Below, piece after piece: positions 54,417 to 62,910 of a stretch of 64,000 nucleotides of DNA. This stretch comes from Clavibacter michiganensis (GTDB lineage Bacteria; Actinomycetota; Actinomycetes; Actinomycetales; Microbacteriaceae). The translations under genes were made by a program, and so were the position numbers. The stretch's first letter is position 1. Each line of letters opens with the position of its first letter. The notes under the pieces were generated by a model, which saw only the letters and a list, made by a program, of their open reading frames with translations, was not told the DNA's origin and searched no databases. Where the stretch lies: NCBI RefSeq assembly GCF_021216655.1, contig NZ_CP080437.1:2852001-2916000 (forward strand), read 5' to 3'.

Positions 54417-54518
54417 TCAGGCCGACATTCGACAGCACATCGCGACACGGCCGGGCATCATCATGCCGGCGACTCCCGAGGCCTCGGAGGAGGTCAGGAC
54501 GTGCGCGTTCAGAGTCAT
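54417..54518 (-). CDS. Leaderless leader peptide with Cys-Cys near its end
   Basis: A 33-codon frame whose ATG lies six bases after the -10-like CAAGCT of a promoter with a perfect TTGACA -35. The peptide contains MMM in the middle and ends GRVAMCCRMSA. Placed in the 5' leader of the orphan winged-helix gene, it looks like an attenuation or translation-sensing peptide that could respond to cysteine or methionine supply. This is inference from layout; no attenuator hairpin was established. Confidence 0.5.
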   Translation of the reverse strand: MTLNAHVLTSSEASGVAGMMMPGRVAMCCRMSA

Positions 54519-54524
54519 GGGGAG

Positions 54525-54554
54525 AGCTTGCACGGATCCGTGCGCCCGTGTCAA
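54525..54554 (-). promoter_or_regulatory. Promoter with consensus -35 for the leader ORF and regulator gene
   Basis: Minus-strand TTGACA (54549-54554), an 18-base spacer and CAAGCT (54525-54530). It is one of the few perfect -35 hexamers I noticed in the window. It would start transcription at or next to the ATG of the leader ORF. Confidence 0.55.
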
Positions 54555-54608
54555 CAGGCGCGGCCGGAATCGTGCGGGACGCGCAGGAATCGTGCGTGGT
54601 CGGACAGT

Positions 54609-54639
54609 GGCGCCCGCCCCCCCGAGGGGAGCGGGCGCC
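54609..54639 (-). terminator. Terminator after upp
   Basis: GGCGCCCGC and GCGGGCGCC form a 9-base-pair stem whose 13-base interior can pair further (CCCC with GGGG). It starts 19 bases past the upp stop codon. Confidence 0.65.
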
Positions 54640-54657
54640 GGAGAGCCGAGGCGCGGG

Positions 54658-55296
54658 TCAGTGCGCGGCGGTGCCGTACAGACGATCGCCGGCGTCGCCG
54701 AGGCCGGGGATGATGTAGCCCACCTCGTCGAGCCTCTCGTCGAGCGCGCCCAGGACGATGGTGACCTCGCGGCCCGCGGTCGCCTCCTCGACGGCCTTGA
54801 GGCCCTCGGGCGCGGCGATGAGGCAGATGCAGGTGACGTCGACCGCGCCGCGGTCGAAGAGGTACTCGATGGCGGCGATGAGGGATCCGCCGGTCGCCAG
54901 CATCGGGTCCACGACGAAGCACTGCCGGTTGGACAGGTCGGTGGGGAGGCGCTCCGCGTAGATGTCCGGCTGCAGCGTCTCCTCGTTGCGCACCATGCCG
55001 AGGAAGCCGACCTCGGCGCTGGGCATGAGGCGCATCAGGCCGTCGAGCATGCCGAGGCCGGCGCGGAGGATGGGGACCACGAGCGGCTTCGGGTCGCTGA
55101 GGGTGAGGCCCTCTGCCGGCGCGACCGGGGTCTGCACCGTGATGGTCTCGACCCGGACGTCGCGGGTGGCCTCGTAGGCGAGGAGCGTGACGAGCTCGTC
55201 GGCCAGGCTGCGGAAGACGGGGGAGGGGGTGGTGCGGTCCCGCAGCGCCGTCAGCTTGTGCGTGATGAGCGGGTGGTCGGCTACGTGGACTCGCAT
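54658..55296 (-). CDS. upp: Uracil phosphoribosyltransferase
   Basis: A 212-residue salvage enzyme making UMP from uracil and PRPP. Conserved parts are [20 protein letters not shown] at the start, [20 protein letters not shown], the PRPP loop [19 protein letters not shown] and the uracil-binding [21 protein letters not shown] sits close before the ATG at 55296. The gene is divergent from tadA with 32 bases between the starts. Confidence 0.95.
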
Positions 55297-55328
55297 AGGC
55301 TCCATTCAACCAGCAAGGGGGATCGCGA

Positions 55329-55814
55329 TTGGACCTGCCCGTCCCCGGCGACTACGAGCGCTGGATGGCCGTCGCGCTCGACGAGGCGCGGGCCTGCGCG
55401 GCCACCGGTGACGTGCCCGTGGGCGCGGTCGTGGTGGACGCGGACGGGGTCGTCATCGGGCGCGGGCGGAACCTCCGCGAGGCCCGTCAGGATCCCACCG
55501 CGCACGCCGAGGTGGAGGCGCTCCGCGAGGCGGCGGCGGTGACCGGCGACCGGCACCTCGTGGGCACGACGCTCGTCGTCACGCTCGAGCCGTGCGTCAT
55601 GTGCGCCGGCGCGATCCTCGCGGCCCGGGTGCCGCGCGTCGTGTTCGGCGCATGGGACGAGAAGGCGGGCGCGGCCGGATCCCTCTACGACGTGCTGCGC
55701 GACCGGCGGCTGCCGCACCGCGCGGAGGTGTTCGCCGGCGTCGCGGCGGAGGAGTGCGCGGCGCTGCTGGACGGCTTCTTCGCGGGGCGGCGGGGCGGTT
55801 CCGCGGGCGCCTGA
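55329..55814 (+). CDS. tadA: tRNA-specific adenosine deaminase
   Basis: A 161-residue zinc enzyme that converts A34 to inosine in tRNA-Arg(ACG), whose gene is in this window. Zinc ligands are H59 (HAE, with the proton shuttle E61), C89 and C92 (PCVMC), almost the same numbers as in Escherichia coli TadA. The VPVGAVVVDADGVVIGRGRN segment is typical. The TTG start is chosen because AAGGGGG lies seven bases before it and no better start is available. Confidence 0.94.
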   Translation: MDLPVPGDYERWMAVALDEARACAATGDVPVGAVVVDADGVVIGRGRNLREARQDPTAHAEVEALREAAAVTGDRHLVGTTLVVTLEPCVMCAGAILAARVPRVVFGAWDEKAGAAGSLYDVLRDRRLPHRAEVFAGVAAEECAALLDGFFAGRRGGSAGA

Positions 55815-55841
55815 GGCCGGGGCGGCCGGCTGGCGGCGGGA

Positions 55842-56375
55842 TCAGGCGCTCGATGCCGCCTGACGCGCGCGGTGGGCGCGGACCCGGCCGCGCGAGGCGC
55901 ACTCCGGCGCAGGGCACCAGTGGCGCCGACCTGACGTGTCGAGGAAGACCCAGCGGCAGTCGGACTCCGCGCACTCGGCGAGCAGGAGCCGGTCGGGGCC
56001 GCGGAGGGTGACGAGCGCCTGCGTGGCGATGGCGCGGATGGCCTCCTCGACGGGTGCCGCGGGGGAGTCGAGGGGGTGGGGGTGACCGGCCGCGGCGCGG
56101 TGGACCAGGTCTGCGGCGGTGGGTGACGGCTCCGCTCGGGACACAGCCGCCATCGCCAGGTCGCGGAGTGCCTCGCGCAGCGCGACGAGCCGCTCGCGCT
56201 GCGTCTCGGTGACGGCGGCCGTCGGTGCCCAGCCCATGAGCGCCAGCCAGCGGTGGGCCGCCTCAGGGTCGGCCAGGCGCTCGACCGGGCGTGCCCCGAA
56301 GCTGCGGCCGCGGGTCGCGAGGAGGTTGAGCCAGGTCGCGCCGCCGTCGATGCGGAACTCCCGCTGATCTGCCAT
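55842..56375 (-). CDS. CGNR/ABATE zinc-finger protein
   Basis: A 177-residue putative regulator. The N-terminal ABATE domain shows WLNLLATRGRSFGARPVERLADPEAAHRWL and an ALREALRDL helix. The C-terminal treble-clef finger has CAESDCRWVFLDTSGRRHWCPAPECASRGRVRAHRAR. The name-giving CGNR is replaced by CASR, but the three finger cysteines needed are kept. The ATG lies six bases after a minus-strand TACACT. It is divergent from the decarboxylase-like gene and may regulate it. Confidence 0.88.
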   Translation of the reverse strand: MADQREFRIDGGATWLNLLATRGRSFGARPVERLADPEAAHRWLALMGWAPTAAVTETQRERLVALREALRDLAMAAVSRAEPSPTAADLVHRAAAGHPHPLDSPAAPVEEAIRAIATQALVTLRGPDRLLLAECAESDCRWVFLDTSGRRHWCPAPECASRGRVRAHRARQAASSA

Positions 56376-56427
56376 GCTCCGAGTGTAACGGATGAGCCGT
56401 TACGTCACTGGATCCCGAGGAGCCCGC

Positions 56428-56835
56428 ATGAGCATGCCGTTCGACCCCGAGGCCGGCCGCGCGCGGTTGGCGGAGCTCCAGGATCCCGAGACGACCGCGG
56501 CATGGCGGGCGACGGTCGACGCGACCGCGCCGGGCTTCGACGAGTGGATCGTGGGGGCCGTGTTCGGCGGCACCTACCAGCGCGGCGAGCTGTCGGCGCG
56601 CGACAGGCAGCTGCTCATCGTGGGGGCGCTGACGGCGCTCGGCGGGGTGGATCCGCAGCTGCGAGGGCACCTCGCGACGTCGATCCGGATCGGCATGAGC
56701 CCGGCGGACGTCGCCGAGGCTCTCGTGCACCTGGTGCCGTACGTCGGCCTGCCGCGGGTGATGTCGGCGCTGCGGCTGCTACCGGGCCGGGGCGAGGCGG
56801 TCGACGCGCCCGCCGGCGACGACGGCTCGGCGTGA
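56428..56835 (+). CDS. Carboxymuconolactone decarboxylase family protein
   Basis: A 135-residue AhpD/CMD-like protein. It shows ELSARDRQLLIVGALTALGGVDPQLRGHLATSIRIGMSPADVAEALVHLVPYVGLPRVMSAL, the six-helix CMD signature. The CXXC pair of peroxidase-type AhpD proteins is absent, so it is more likely decarboxylase-like. GAGGAGC before the ATG at 56428 supports this start. It is coupled by GTGA to a phosphotriesterase-like hydrolase, so the two probably work on one compound. Confidence 0.85.
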   Translation: MSMPFDPEAGRARLAELQDPETTAAWRATVDATAPGFDEWIVGAVFGGTYQRGELSARDRQLLIVGALTALGGVDPQLRGHLATSIRIGMSPADVAEALVHLVPYVGLPRVMSALRLLPGRGEAVDAPAGDDGSA

Positions 56836-57725
56836 GCGGGCGGATCCGCACCCTGCTCGGGGACATGGAGCCCGACGGCCTCGGGGCGGTCGACGCGCAC
56901 GATCACCTGTTCCTCTCCTCGCCCGCGCTGCCCGGCGAGGGGCTCGACGACGCGGACGCGGCCGAGCGCGAGCTCCGTGCCTTCCGCCGGGTCGGCGGCG
57001 GCACCGTGGTGCAGTGGACGCCGCGGGGGCTCGGGCGGAGCCTGACGGAGCTGGCCCTGATCAGCAGCCGCACCGGCGTGCACGTCGTGGCCGCGACGGG
57101 TCGGCATCGGGCTGCGCTCTATGCGCGGGGGTCGTCGACGACGGCGCTGTCCGGTGACGGGCTCGCCGACGCCTTCGTGCGCGATGTACGGGACCGGCGC
57201 TGCGGGCTCGTGAAGGTCGGCGTCGCGGTGGTGTCCGGATCCATCCCAGTGGACGAGCGGGACGCGCTCGACCACCGTGCCACCGGCGTCCCCGTCGCTG
57301 TGCACCTGGAGGGCGGCGCCGGTGCGCGACCGGTCCTCAGCCGACTGGCCGCGGGCGGCGTCGCGGCCTCCTCGGTCGTGCTCGGGCACCTGGGCCGGAA
57401 CCCCGACGACCGCGCGGTCCTCGACGCCGCCGGCTGGGGCGCGTGGGTGTGCCTCGACGCGCCGTCCCCGCGGCATACGGATCCGCACGATCGGCTCCCG
57501 CGGCTCCTAGGCGCTCTCGCGGCCGACGGGCGCATGGGCAGGGTGCTCCTCGGCGCGGACACGACGACCGCGTCGGCTCGGGCGGAACCGCACGGCTGCG
57601 GTCCGGCGGCGCTGCTGACCTCGGTGGTGCCGCCCCTGCACGTCCGGGTCGGCGGCGCGGCGATGCGCGCCGTGCTCCGCGACAACCCCGGTCGCGCCTG
57701 GGCCGTCGCCACGGTCATCACCTAG
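56832..57725 (+). CDS. Phosphotriesterase-family metal hydrolase
   Basis: A 297-residue TIM-barrel hydrolase of the amidohydrolase superfamily. All metal-ligand positions of phosphotriesterases are present: H23 and H25 (DAHDHLF), K128 (GLVKVGVAV, carbamylated in relatives), histidines in VAVHLEGG and LGHLGRNPDD, and the aspartate in VLLGADTT. Relatives are lactonases or phosphodiesterases as well as phosphotriesterases. The start overlaps the CMD-like gene (GTGA). The stop is shared as CTAG with the convergent cation transporter gene. Confidence 0.88.
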   Translation: MSGRIRTLLGDMEPDGLGAVDAHDHLFLSSPALPGEGLDDADAAERELRAFRRVGGGTVVQWTPRGLGRSLTELALISSRTGVHVVAATGRHRAALYARGSSTTALSGDGLADAFVRDVRDRRCGLVKVGVAVVSGSIPVDERDALDHRATGVPVAVHLEGGAGARPVLSRLAAGGVAASSVVLGHLGRNPDDRAVLDAAGWGAWVCLDAPSPRHTDPHDRLPRLLGALAADGRMGRVLLGADTTTASARAEPHGCGPAALLTSVVPPLHVRVGGAAMRAVLRDNPGRAWAVATVIT

Positions 57726-58639
57726 CGGGTCGCGACCCGCACGTCGGGCTCGAGGTAGATGACGCGGGCGACCGGCACGGCCTCGCGGACGCGGCGCTCG
57801 ATCGCGTCGATGCCCGCGGCCACGTCGCCGAGCGAGCTCGTGGCGGGCATCGCGATCTTGGCGGCGACGAGGAGCTCGTCCGGGCCGAGGTAGAGCGTCT
57901 TCATGTGGATGATCGACTCGGCCTCGTGGCCCGCGGTGATGGCGGCGCGGATGGCGGCGAGGTCGGGCTTCGACGCGCCCTCGCCCACGAGGAGGCTGCT
58001 CATCTCGACCCCGAGGATCACGGCGACCGCCACCAGCAGCACGCCGATGAGCAGGGTGCCGATGCCGTCGTAGATGCCGTCGCCCGTGACGATCGACGCG
58101 GTCACGCCGAGGAGCGCGAACACGAGGCCGGAGAGGGCCGCGGTGTCCTCGAGCAGCAGCACGGGGAGCTCCGGGCTCTTGGCGCGGCGCACGAACTGGA
58201 CCCACGTCTGCGTGCCGCGCAGCGGGTTCGACTCCTTGATCGCCGTGCGGAGCGAGAACGACTCGAGCCCGATCGCGATGAGCAGCACGACGATCGGCAG
58301 CCACGGCACGTCGAGCGGCTCCGGGTGCTCGATCTTGTGGATCCCCTCGTACAGCGAGTACACGCCGCCGACCGAGAACAGGATGATCGAGACGATGAAC
58401 GCGTAGACGTAGCGCACGCGTCCGTAGCCGAACGGGTGCTCCTCGTCCGCGAGGCGCTTCGCGCGCTTGCCGCCGATGAGCAGCAGGATCTGGTTGCCCG
58501 AGTCCGCGAGCGAGTGGACGCCCTCGGCGAGCATCGAGGAAGAGCCCGAGAAGAACGCGGCGACGAACTTCGTGATCGCGATGCCGACGTTGGCGGCGAG
58601 GGCGGCGAGGATCGCCTTGCTGCCGTGGGATTCGCTCAA
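57722..58639 (-). CDS. Cation diffusion facilitator family transporter
   Basis: A 305-residue membrane protein that exports divalent cations such as zinc, iron or manganese against protons. Six helices are visible; the metal site lies in AEGVHSLADSGNQ (helix 2, His and Asp) and LLEDTAALSGLVFAL (helix 5). The C-terminal 85 residues form the cytoplasmic dimer domain (ADLAAIRAAI-type helix, then AKIAMPATSSLGDVAAGIDAIERRVRE). I choose the TTG at 58639 because GAGGAGG lies six bases before it. Confidence 0.92.
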   Translation of the reverse strand: MSESHGSKAILAALAANVGIAITKFVAAFFSGSSSMLAEGVHSLADSGNQILLLIGGKRAKRLADEEHPFGYGRVRYVYAFIVSIILFSVGGVYSLYEGIHKIEHPEPLDVPWLPIVVLLIAIGLESFSLRTAIKESNPLRGTQTWVQFVRRAKSPELPVLLLEDTAALSGLVFALLGVTASIVTGDGIYDGIGTLLIGVLLVAVAVILGVEMSSLLVGEGASKPDLAAIRAAITAGHEAESIIHMKTLYLGPDELLVAAKIAMPATSSLGDVAAGIDAIERRVREAVPVARVIYLEPDVRVATR

Positions 58640-58770
58640 GGCCGGACCTCCTCGACCGGCGAGGCGGCTCGGGCCGCCCGGGCGCGCGTGCCCCGGTCGC
58701 CTCAGCCTAGCCACGCGGCCGTCGCCGCCGACCACCCGACCGGGCGGCACCCGGTCCCTAGGATCGAGGC

Positions 58771-59646
58771 ATGCCCGACGCCTCCCGCCCCGCCCCGTCC
58801 GCTCCCGCCAGGGCTGTCCGCCTCCCGTCGCTCGCGATGCTCGGCACCGGATCCATGAACGGCGCCATCCTCGGCGGCCTCCTGCAGCCGGGCGTCGAGG
58901 TGGACGGCGACGTGCGCGTGACCACGCTGTCGGCCGCCAGCGCGGAGGCGCTCGGCGAGAGGGACGGCGTCGCCGCGTCGAGCGTCGAGGAGGACGCCGA
59001 CGCCAACCGGCGCGCGGTCCGCGGCGCGCGCGTCGTGGTCGTGGGCGTGAAGCCGCACATGGTGCCCGACCTGCTGCGCGAGATCGCGGACGACCTGGAT
59101 CCGGGTGCGCTCGTGATCAGCGTCGCCGCCGGCGTCACGATCGCCACCTTCGAGTCGCTGCTGCCCGCGCACGTGGCCGTGCTGCGCTCGATGCCGAACA
59201 CGCCGTCGCTCGTCGGCCGCGGGGTCACCGGGCTCGCCGCGGGCACGCGCTCCGGCCCCGAGCACCTGGCGCTCGCCCGCGCGGTGTTCGCGACGGTCGG
59301 CGACGTGGTCGAGGTGCCCGAGGAGCGCATCGACGCGCTCAGCACGATCTCCGGATCCGGTCCCGCCTACGTCTTCCTCCTCATCGAGGAGCTGACCCGC
59401 ACCGCCGAGGCCAAGGGCTTCAGCCCGGACGAGGCGCGCGTGCTCGTGCAGGGCACCTTCCGCGGCGCGGTCGAGCTGCTGGCCGTGTCGGACGACGAGC
59501 CCGCTGAGCTCCGCCGCCGGGTCACGAGCCCGAAGGGCACGACCGAGCGGGCCGTGGAGGTGCTGCAGGCGGCGGACCTGTCGGGCCTCTTCGACCGCGC
59601 CACCGACGCTGCGCTCGCCCGGGCCCGCGAGCTCGCGGCCGGCTGA
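58771..59646 (+). CDS. proC: Pyrroline-5-carboxylate reductase
   Basis: A 291-residue enzyme making proline from pyrroline-5-carboxylate with NAD(P)H. The Rossmann motif LAMLGTGSMNGAILGGLL is near residue 20, VVVGVKPHMV follows, and the family signature ALSTISGSGPAYVFLLIEELTRTAEAKGFSPDEA lies in the C-terminal dimer domain. The ATG is six bases after TAGGAT. The order proC, BldC-like, bS22 and a SerB-like HAD gene is kept in mycobacteria, but here two potassium-uptake genes and an ArsR gene lie in between. Confidence 0.95.
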   Translation: MPDASRPAPSAPARAVRLPSLAMLGTGSMNGAILGGLLQPGVEVDGDVRVTTLSAASAEALGERDGVAASSVEEDADANRRAVRGARVVVVGVKPHMVPDLLREIADDLDPGALVISVAAGVTIATFESLLPAHVAVLRSMPNTPSLVGRGVTGLAAGTRSGPEHLALARAVFATVGDVVEVPEERIDALSTISGSGPAYVFLLIEELTRTAEAKGFSPDEARVLVQGTFRGAVELLAVSDDEPAELRRRVTSPKGTTERAVEVLQAADLSGLFDRATDAALARARELAAG

Positions 59647-59692
59647 GCCCTCCGGAGCCGCATCCGCCCGCGCCCGCGCCCGCGCCCGCGGA

Positions 59693-60361
59693 TCAGGACA
59701 GCGAGGCGAACCTCTCGATGTCGGCCGAGGTGCCCGACACGATGATGAGGTCGTGGTTCGACACCAGCGTCTCCGAGGTGGCGTAGGTGAAGGGCTTCCC
59801 TGGCGTCTTCACGCCGACCACCGTGATCCGGTGCTTCCTCCGCACGGCCGACTCCAGCAGCGTCATGCCGCGGATCGGCTTCGGCGGGTACATCTTGGCG
59901 AGCACGAAGTCGTCGTCGAACTCGATGAAGTCGAGCATCCGACCGGACACGAGGTGCGCCACGCGCTCGCCCGCCTCCGCCTCCGGGTAGATGACGTGGT
60001 TGGCGCCGATGCGCTCGAGGATCTTGCCGTGGGACTGGCTGATGGCCTTGGCCCAGATCTGCGGGATCTTGAGGTCCACGAGGTTCGCCGTGATGAGCAC
60101 GCTCGCCTCGATGGACGACCCCACCGCGACGACCGCGATCGAGAAGTCCTTGGCGCCCAGCTGCTGCAGCGCCTCGATGTTGCGCGCGTCGGCCTGCACG
60201 GCGTGCGTGACGCGGTCGGACCACTTCTGCACGAGGCCCTCGCTCGCGTCGATGGCGAGCACCTCGCGGTCGAGGCGCGCGAGCTGGCCGGCGGTCGCGG
60301 CGCCGAAGCGGCCGAGCCCGATGACGAGCACGGGGGCGTTGTGGGGGATGCGTTCGCCCAT
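59693..60361 (-). CDS. TrkA/KtrA potassium uptake regulatory subunit
   Basis: A 222-residue cytoplasmic RCK protein that gates the neighbouring potassium transporter. The N-terminal RCK domain binds nucleotide through VLVIGLGRFGAATAGQLARL and the acidic EVLAIDAS. The C-terminal RCK_C domain covers about residues 140-222. It follows the TrkH-type gene on the same strand by 62 bases, as second gene of a two-gene operon. The ribosome-binding site AGGAGAG lies upstream of the ATG at 60361. Confidence 0.92.
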   Translation of the reverse strand: MGERIPHNAPVLVIGLGRFGAATAGQLARLDREVLAIDASEGLVQKWSDRVTHAVQADARNIEALQQLGAKDFSIAVVAVGSSIEASVLITANLVDLKIPQIWAKAISQSHGKILERIGANHVIYPEAEAGERVAHLVSGRMLDFIEFDDDFVLAKMYPPKPIRGMTLLESAVRRKHRITVVGVKTPGKPFTYATSETLVSNHDLIIVSGTSADIERFASLS

Positions 60362-60423
60362 GAGGGGCCTCTCTCCTGCGGTGGATGCGGTGAAGGACGG
60401 ATGCGGATGCGGGGCCGGCCGGC

Positions 60424-61848
60424 TCAGCCGACGATCGGCCGCTCCTCGGAGCGCTGGAAGAGCTGCCGGCGGGTGCTCGCGGCGAGGGCGGCGGCCAACG
60501 TGACGGTGCCGACGCGCCCCAGGAACATGGTGGCCGCGAGCACGTACTTCGCGGGATCCGAGGCCTCGGCCGTGAAGCCCGTGCTGAGCCCCGAGGTGGC
60601 GAACGCGCTGATGGCGTCGAAGAGCACGTAGTCGAGGCGCTCGCCGGAGATCTGCAGCAGCACGATGCTGCTGAGCGCCACGGTGGTCGCGCCCCAGAGC
60701 ACGATGCTCACCGCGAGGCGGAGCACGTCGCTCGGGATGCGGCGCTCGAAGACCTCCATCGACTCGCTGCCGCGGGCCTCGGCGAACGCCGCGAGGAACA
60801 GGATCGCGAGGGTGGTGACCTTGATGCCGCCGGCCGTGGACGCGGATCCGCCGCCGATGAACATGAGCATGTCGGTGACCAGCAGGCTCGCGTTCCCGAA
60901 GTCGGCCATGTCGAGCGTCGAGAAGCCGCCGGAGCGCGTCATCACGGAGAGGAACAGCGCCTGGAAGCCGTGCTGCACCGGATCCATGAGCGCGAAGGTC
61001 TTCTTGTTGTCCCACTCGAGCACGACGTAGGCGAGCGTGCCGAGCACGATGAGGATGAGCGACGTCCAGAGCGTGAGCTTCACGTGCACGGAGAAGCGCC
61101 GCGGCTTCCGCCACCCGCGGTAGACGGCGTAGATGACGGGGAAGCCGATGCTGCCGAGGAAGACGCCGATCATGAGCAGGCTGAGGAACCAGTAGTCCTG
61201 GTGGTACAGCTCGAAGCCCGCCTCGCTGAAAACGAAGCCCGTGTTCGTGAACGCCATGAGCGAGTAGTAGAAGGCGTCGAGCGCGGCCTGGCCGACGGGG
61301 ATCCCCTCCAGCAGGATCCGCGGGAACAGCAGCGCCGCGATGGACAGCTCGATGACGAGCGCGCTGATCGCGACCGTGAGCAGCAGCGTGCCGATCTCGC
61401 CGAGCTTCACGGCCTGGCCCTCGGCGACCGGTCCGTGGTGGATGCGCAGCGGGTTGCTGTCGCTCGCCGCCATGAGCCGCGCCTTCAGGCCGAGGCGACG
61501 CGACACGATGAGCCCCATGATCGACGCGAGCGTGAGCACGCCGATCCCGCCGATCTGCACGCCGAGCGCGATGAAGGCGTGGCCGAGCGGCGTCCAGTAC
61601 GTCGCCATGTCGACGGTCGCGAGGCCCGTGACGCAGATCGCGGAGACGGCCGTGAAGAGCGCGTCGGCGAAGGGCGCGGTGTCGCCCGTCGAGGTCATGC
61701 CGGGGAGCATGAGGATCGTCGTGAGCGTCAGGACGAGCGCCGCGAAGATGAGGATCGCGAAGCGCGCCGGCGTGGAGTGCGCGAAGTAGTCGAGGAAGTC
61801 GCGGATGCGCCCGAGGAGGGGACGCCCGTGATCCGGCCTGACGCGCAT
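60424..61848 (-). CDS. TrkH/KtrB potassium transporter subunit
   Basis: A 474-residue ion-conducting membrane protein. Four pore loops are visible, each with the selectivity glycine: SAICVTGLATVD, MAFTNTGFVFSE, SVMTRSGGFSTLD and SAFATSGLSTGF. About ten helices are predicted. It forms a sodium- or proton-linked potassium uptake system with the RCK gene that follows. I choose the ATG at 61848, preceded by AGGGGACC; the longer frame to 62019 has no support. Confidence 0.93.
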   Translation of the reverse strand: MRVRPDHGRPLLGRIRDFLDYFAHSTPARFAILIFAALVLTLTTILMLPGMTSTGDTAPFADALFTAVSAICVTGLATVDMATYWTPLGHAFIALGVQIGGIGVLTLASIMGLIVSRRLGLKARLMAASDSNPLRIHHGPVAEGQAVKLGEIGTLLLTVAISALVIELSIAALLFPRILLEGIPVGQAALDAFYYSLMAFTNTGFVFSEAGFELYHQDYWFLSLLMIGVFLGSIGFPVIYAVYRGWRKPRRFSVHVKLTLWTSLILIVLGTLAYVVLEWDNKKTFALMDPVQHGFQALFLSVMTRSGGFSTLDMADFGNASLLVTDMLMFIGGGSASTAGGIKVTTLAILFLAAFAEARGSESMEVFERRIPSDVLRLAVSIVLWGATTVALSSIVLLQISGERLDYVLFDAISAFATSGLSTGFTAEASDPAKYVLAATMFLGRVGTVTLAAALAASTRRQLFQRSEERPIVG

Positions 61849-61927
61849 GGTCCCCTGTCCGCTTCGGAAGGCCGCCTGGCCCGGATCGCCATGGTACTGC
61901 GAGCGCGAGACGGAATACCCTTCGGGG

Positions 61928-62476
61928 ATGGCTGACATCTTCGACGTCGTGGCGGATCCGACGCGACGCGACCTCCTCCGCGTGCTGCTCGACCGACGCG
62001 CGGTGCCCGAGGCGCCCACCGGCGAGATCAGCGTCTCAGAGCTCGTGCAGACGCTCGGGATCAGCCAGCCGACGGTGTCGAAGCACCTGCGCGTGCTGCG
62101 CGACAGCGGCCTCGTCTCCGTCCGCGAGGAGGGCCAGCACCGCTACTACCGCCTGGAGCCGGCCCCGCTCGAGGCGCTGGACGCCTGGGTCGCGCCCTTC
62201 GTCGACGACGGCCAGGACGACGCGGGCCCCGACGGCGGGCACGCGGATCCCGAGACGGGGCTGCTCGGCGGCGGCCTGTCCGCGGATCCCGACGGGGAGG
62301 ACGACGGCGATCCGTCGGGCTACCCGTTCGCCGCATCCCTCGGCCGCATCTGGGCCGACACCCGCTACCAGGCGGCCGCCGCCGTGCACGACGCCACGCG
62401 CGTCGCCGGCTCGGCGGGCCAGGCGTCGCTCGGCCGGCTGCGCGCTCGGAAGCAGGGGAACTCGCGGGACGCGTGA
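61928..62476 (+). CDS. ArsR family HTH regulator
   Basis: A 182-residue regulator. Residues 1-85 are an ArsR winged helix: IFDVVADPTRRDLLRVLLDRR...ISVSELVQTLGISQPTVSKHLRVLRDSGLVSVREEGQHRYYRLEPAPLEALDAWV. The second half is acidic then basic and of unknown role. No metal-binding cysteines are visible, so it probably does not sense arsenic. The ATG is six bases after TACCCT. It is divergent from the TrkH gene with 79 bases between starts and may regulate it. Confidence 0.9.
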   Translation: MADIFDVVADPTRRDLLRVLLDRRAVPEAPTGEISVSELVQTLGISQPTVSKHLRVLRDSGLVSVREEGQHRYYRLEPAPLEALDAWVAPFVDDGQDDAGPDGGHADPETGLLGGGLSADPDGEDDGDPSGYPFAASLGRIWADTRYQAAAAVHDATRVAGSAGQASLGRLRARKQGNSRDA

Positions 62477-62598
62477 TGCAGGATGTGACACGATGGACAC
62501 GCGTCCATCCGGGCCCCTAGAATCGCGCACCAGCGCCCGCATCGCGGGGGCCATGAGGTCCGTGAGCCGGTCACGCAGAACGAGGAGTCGATCCGCCC

Positions 62599-62838
62599 AT
62601 GTCGCGTGACCTGTCTGACGTCCGATTCCTCACGGTGGCCGAGGTGGCCGAGATGATGCGCGTCTCCAAGATGACCGTCTACCGCCTCGTGCACTCGGGC
62701 GACCTGCCTGCCATCCGCTTCGGCCGCTCGTTCCGCGTGCCCGAGTCCGCCGTGCTCGCCGCGATCGACCCGTCGAACGCGCTGCCCGGCCAGCCCGGCG
62801 AGGCGTCGCGTCACTCCGGCATGTCGGATGTCGGCTAG
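62599..62838 (+). CDS. BldC-like MerR/excisionase-type DNA-binding protein
   Basis: A 79-residue protein that is essentially one winged helix-turn-helix: FLTVAEVAEMMRVSKMTVYRLVHSGDLPAIRFGRSFRVPESAV. It matches the BldC/excisionase-like family found next to bS22 in actinobacteria (Rv0500A in Mycobacterium tuberculosis). GAGGAG lies 11 bases before the ATG. A -10-like TAGAAT at 62518-62523 is overlapped on its upstream side by ATGGAC-N4-GTCCAT (62493-62508), a possible operator. The stop codon lies inside a TAGACT that may start the next transcript. Confidence 0.9.
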   Translation: MSRDLSDVRFLTVAEVAEMMRVSKMTVYRLVHSGDLPAIRFGRSFRVPESAVLAAIDPSNALPGQPGEASRHSGMSDVG

Positions 62839-62910
62839 ACTCCTCTGAGGCTATTTTCCGCGGGTCACCAGAACCCGCGTGTTCCGTCCGGCAACAGATG
62901 AGGTGCCCCT

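Noticed and set aside
59655..59690. Run of CGCCCG repeats between proC and the TrkA gene
   Set aside because: Only about four short units of simple sequence in a GC-rich gap; no CRISPR-like spacer structure and no iteron context.
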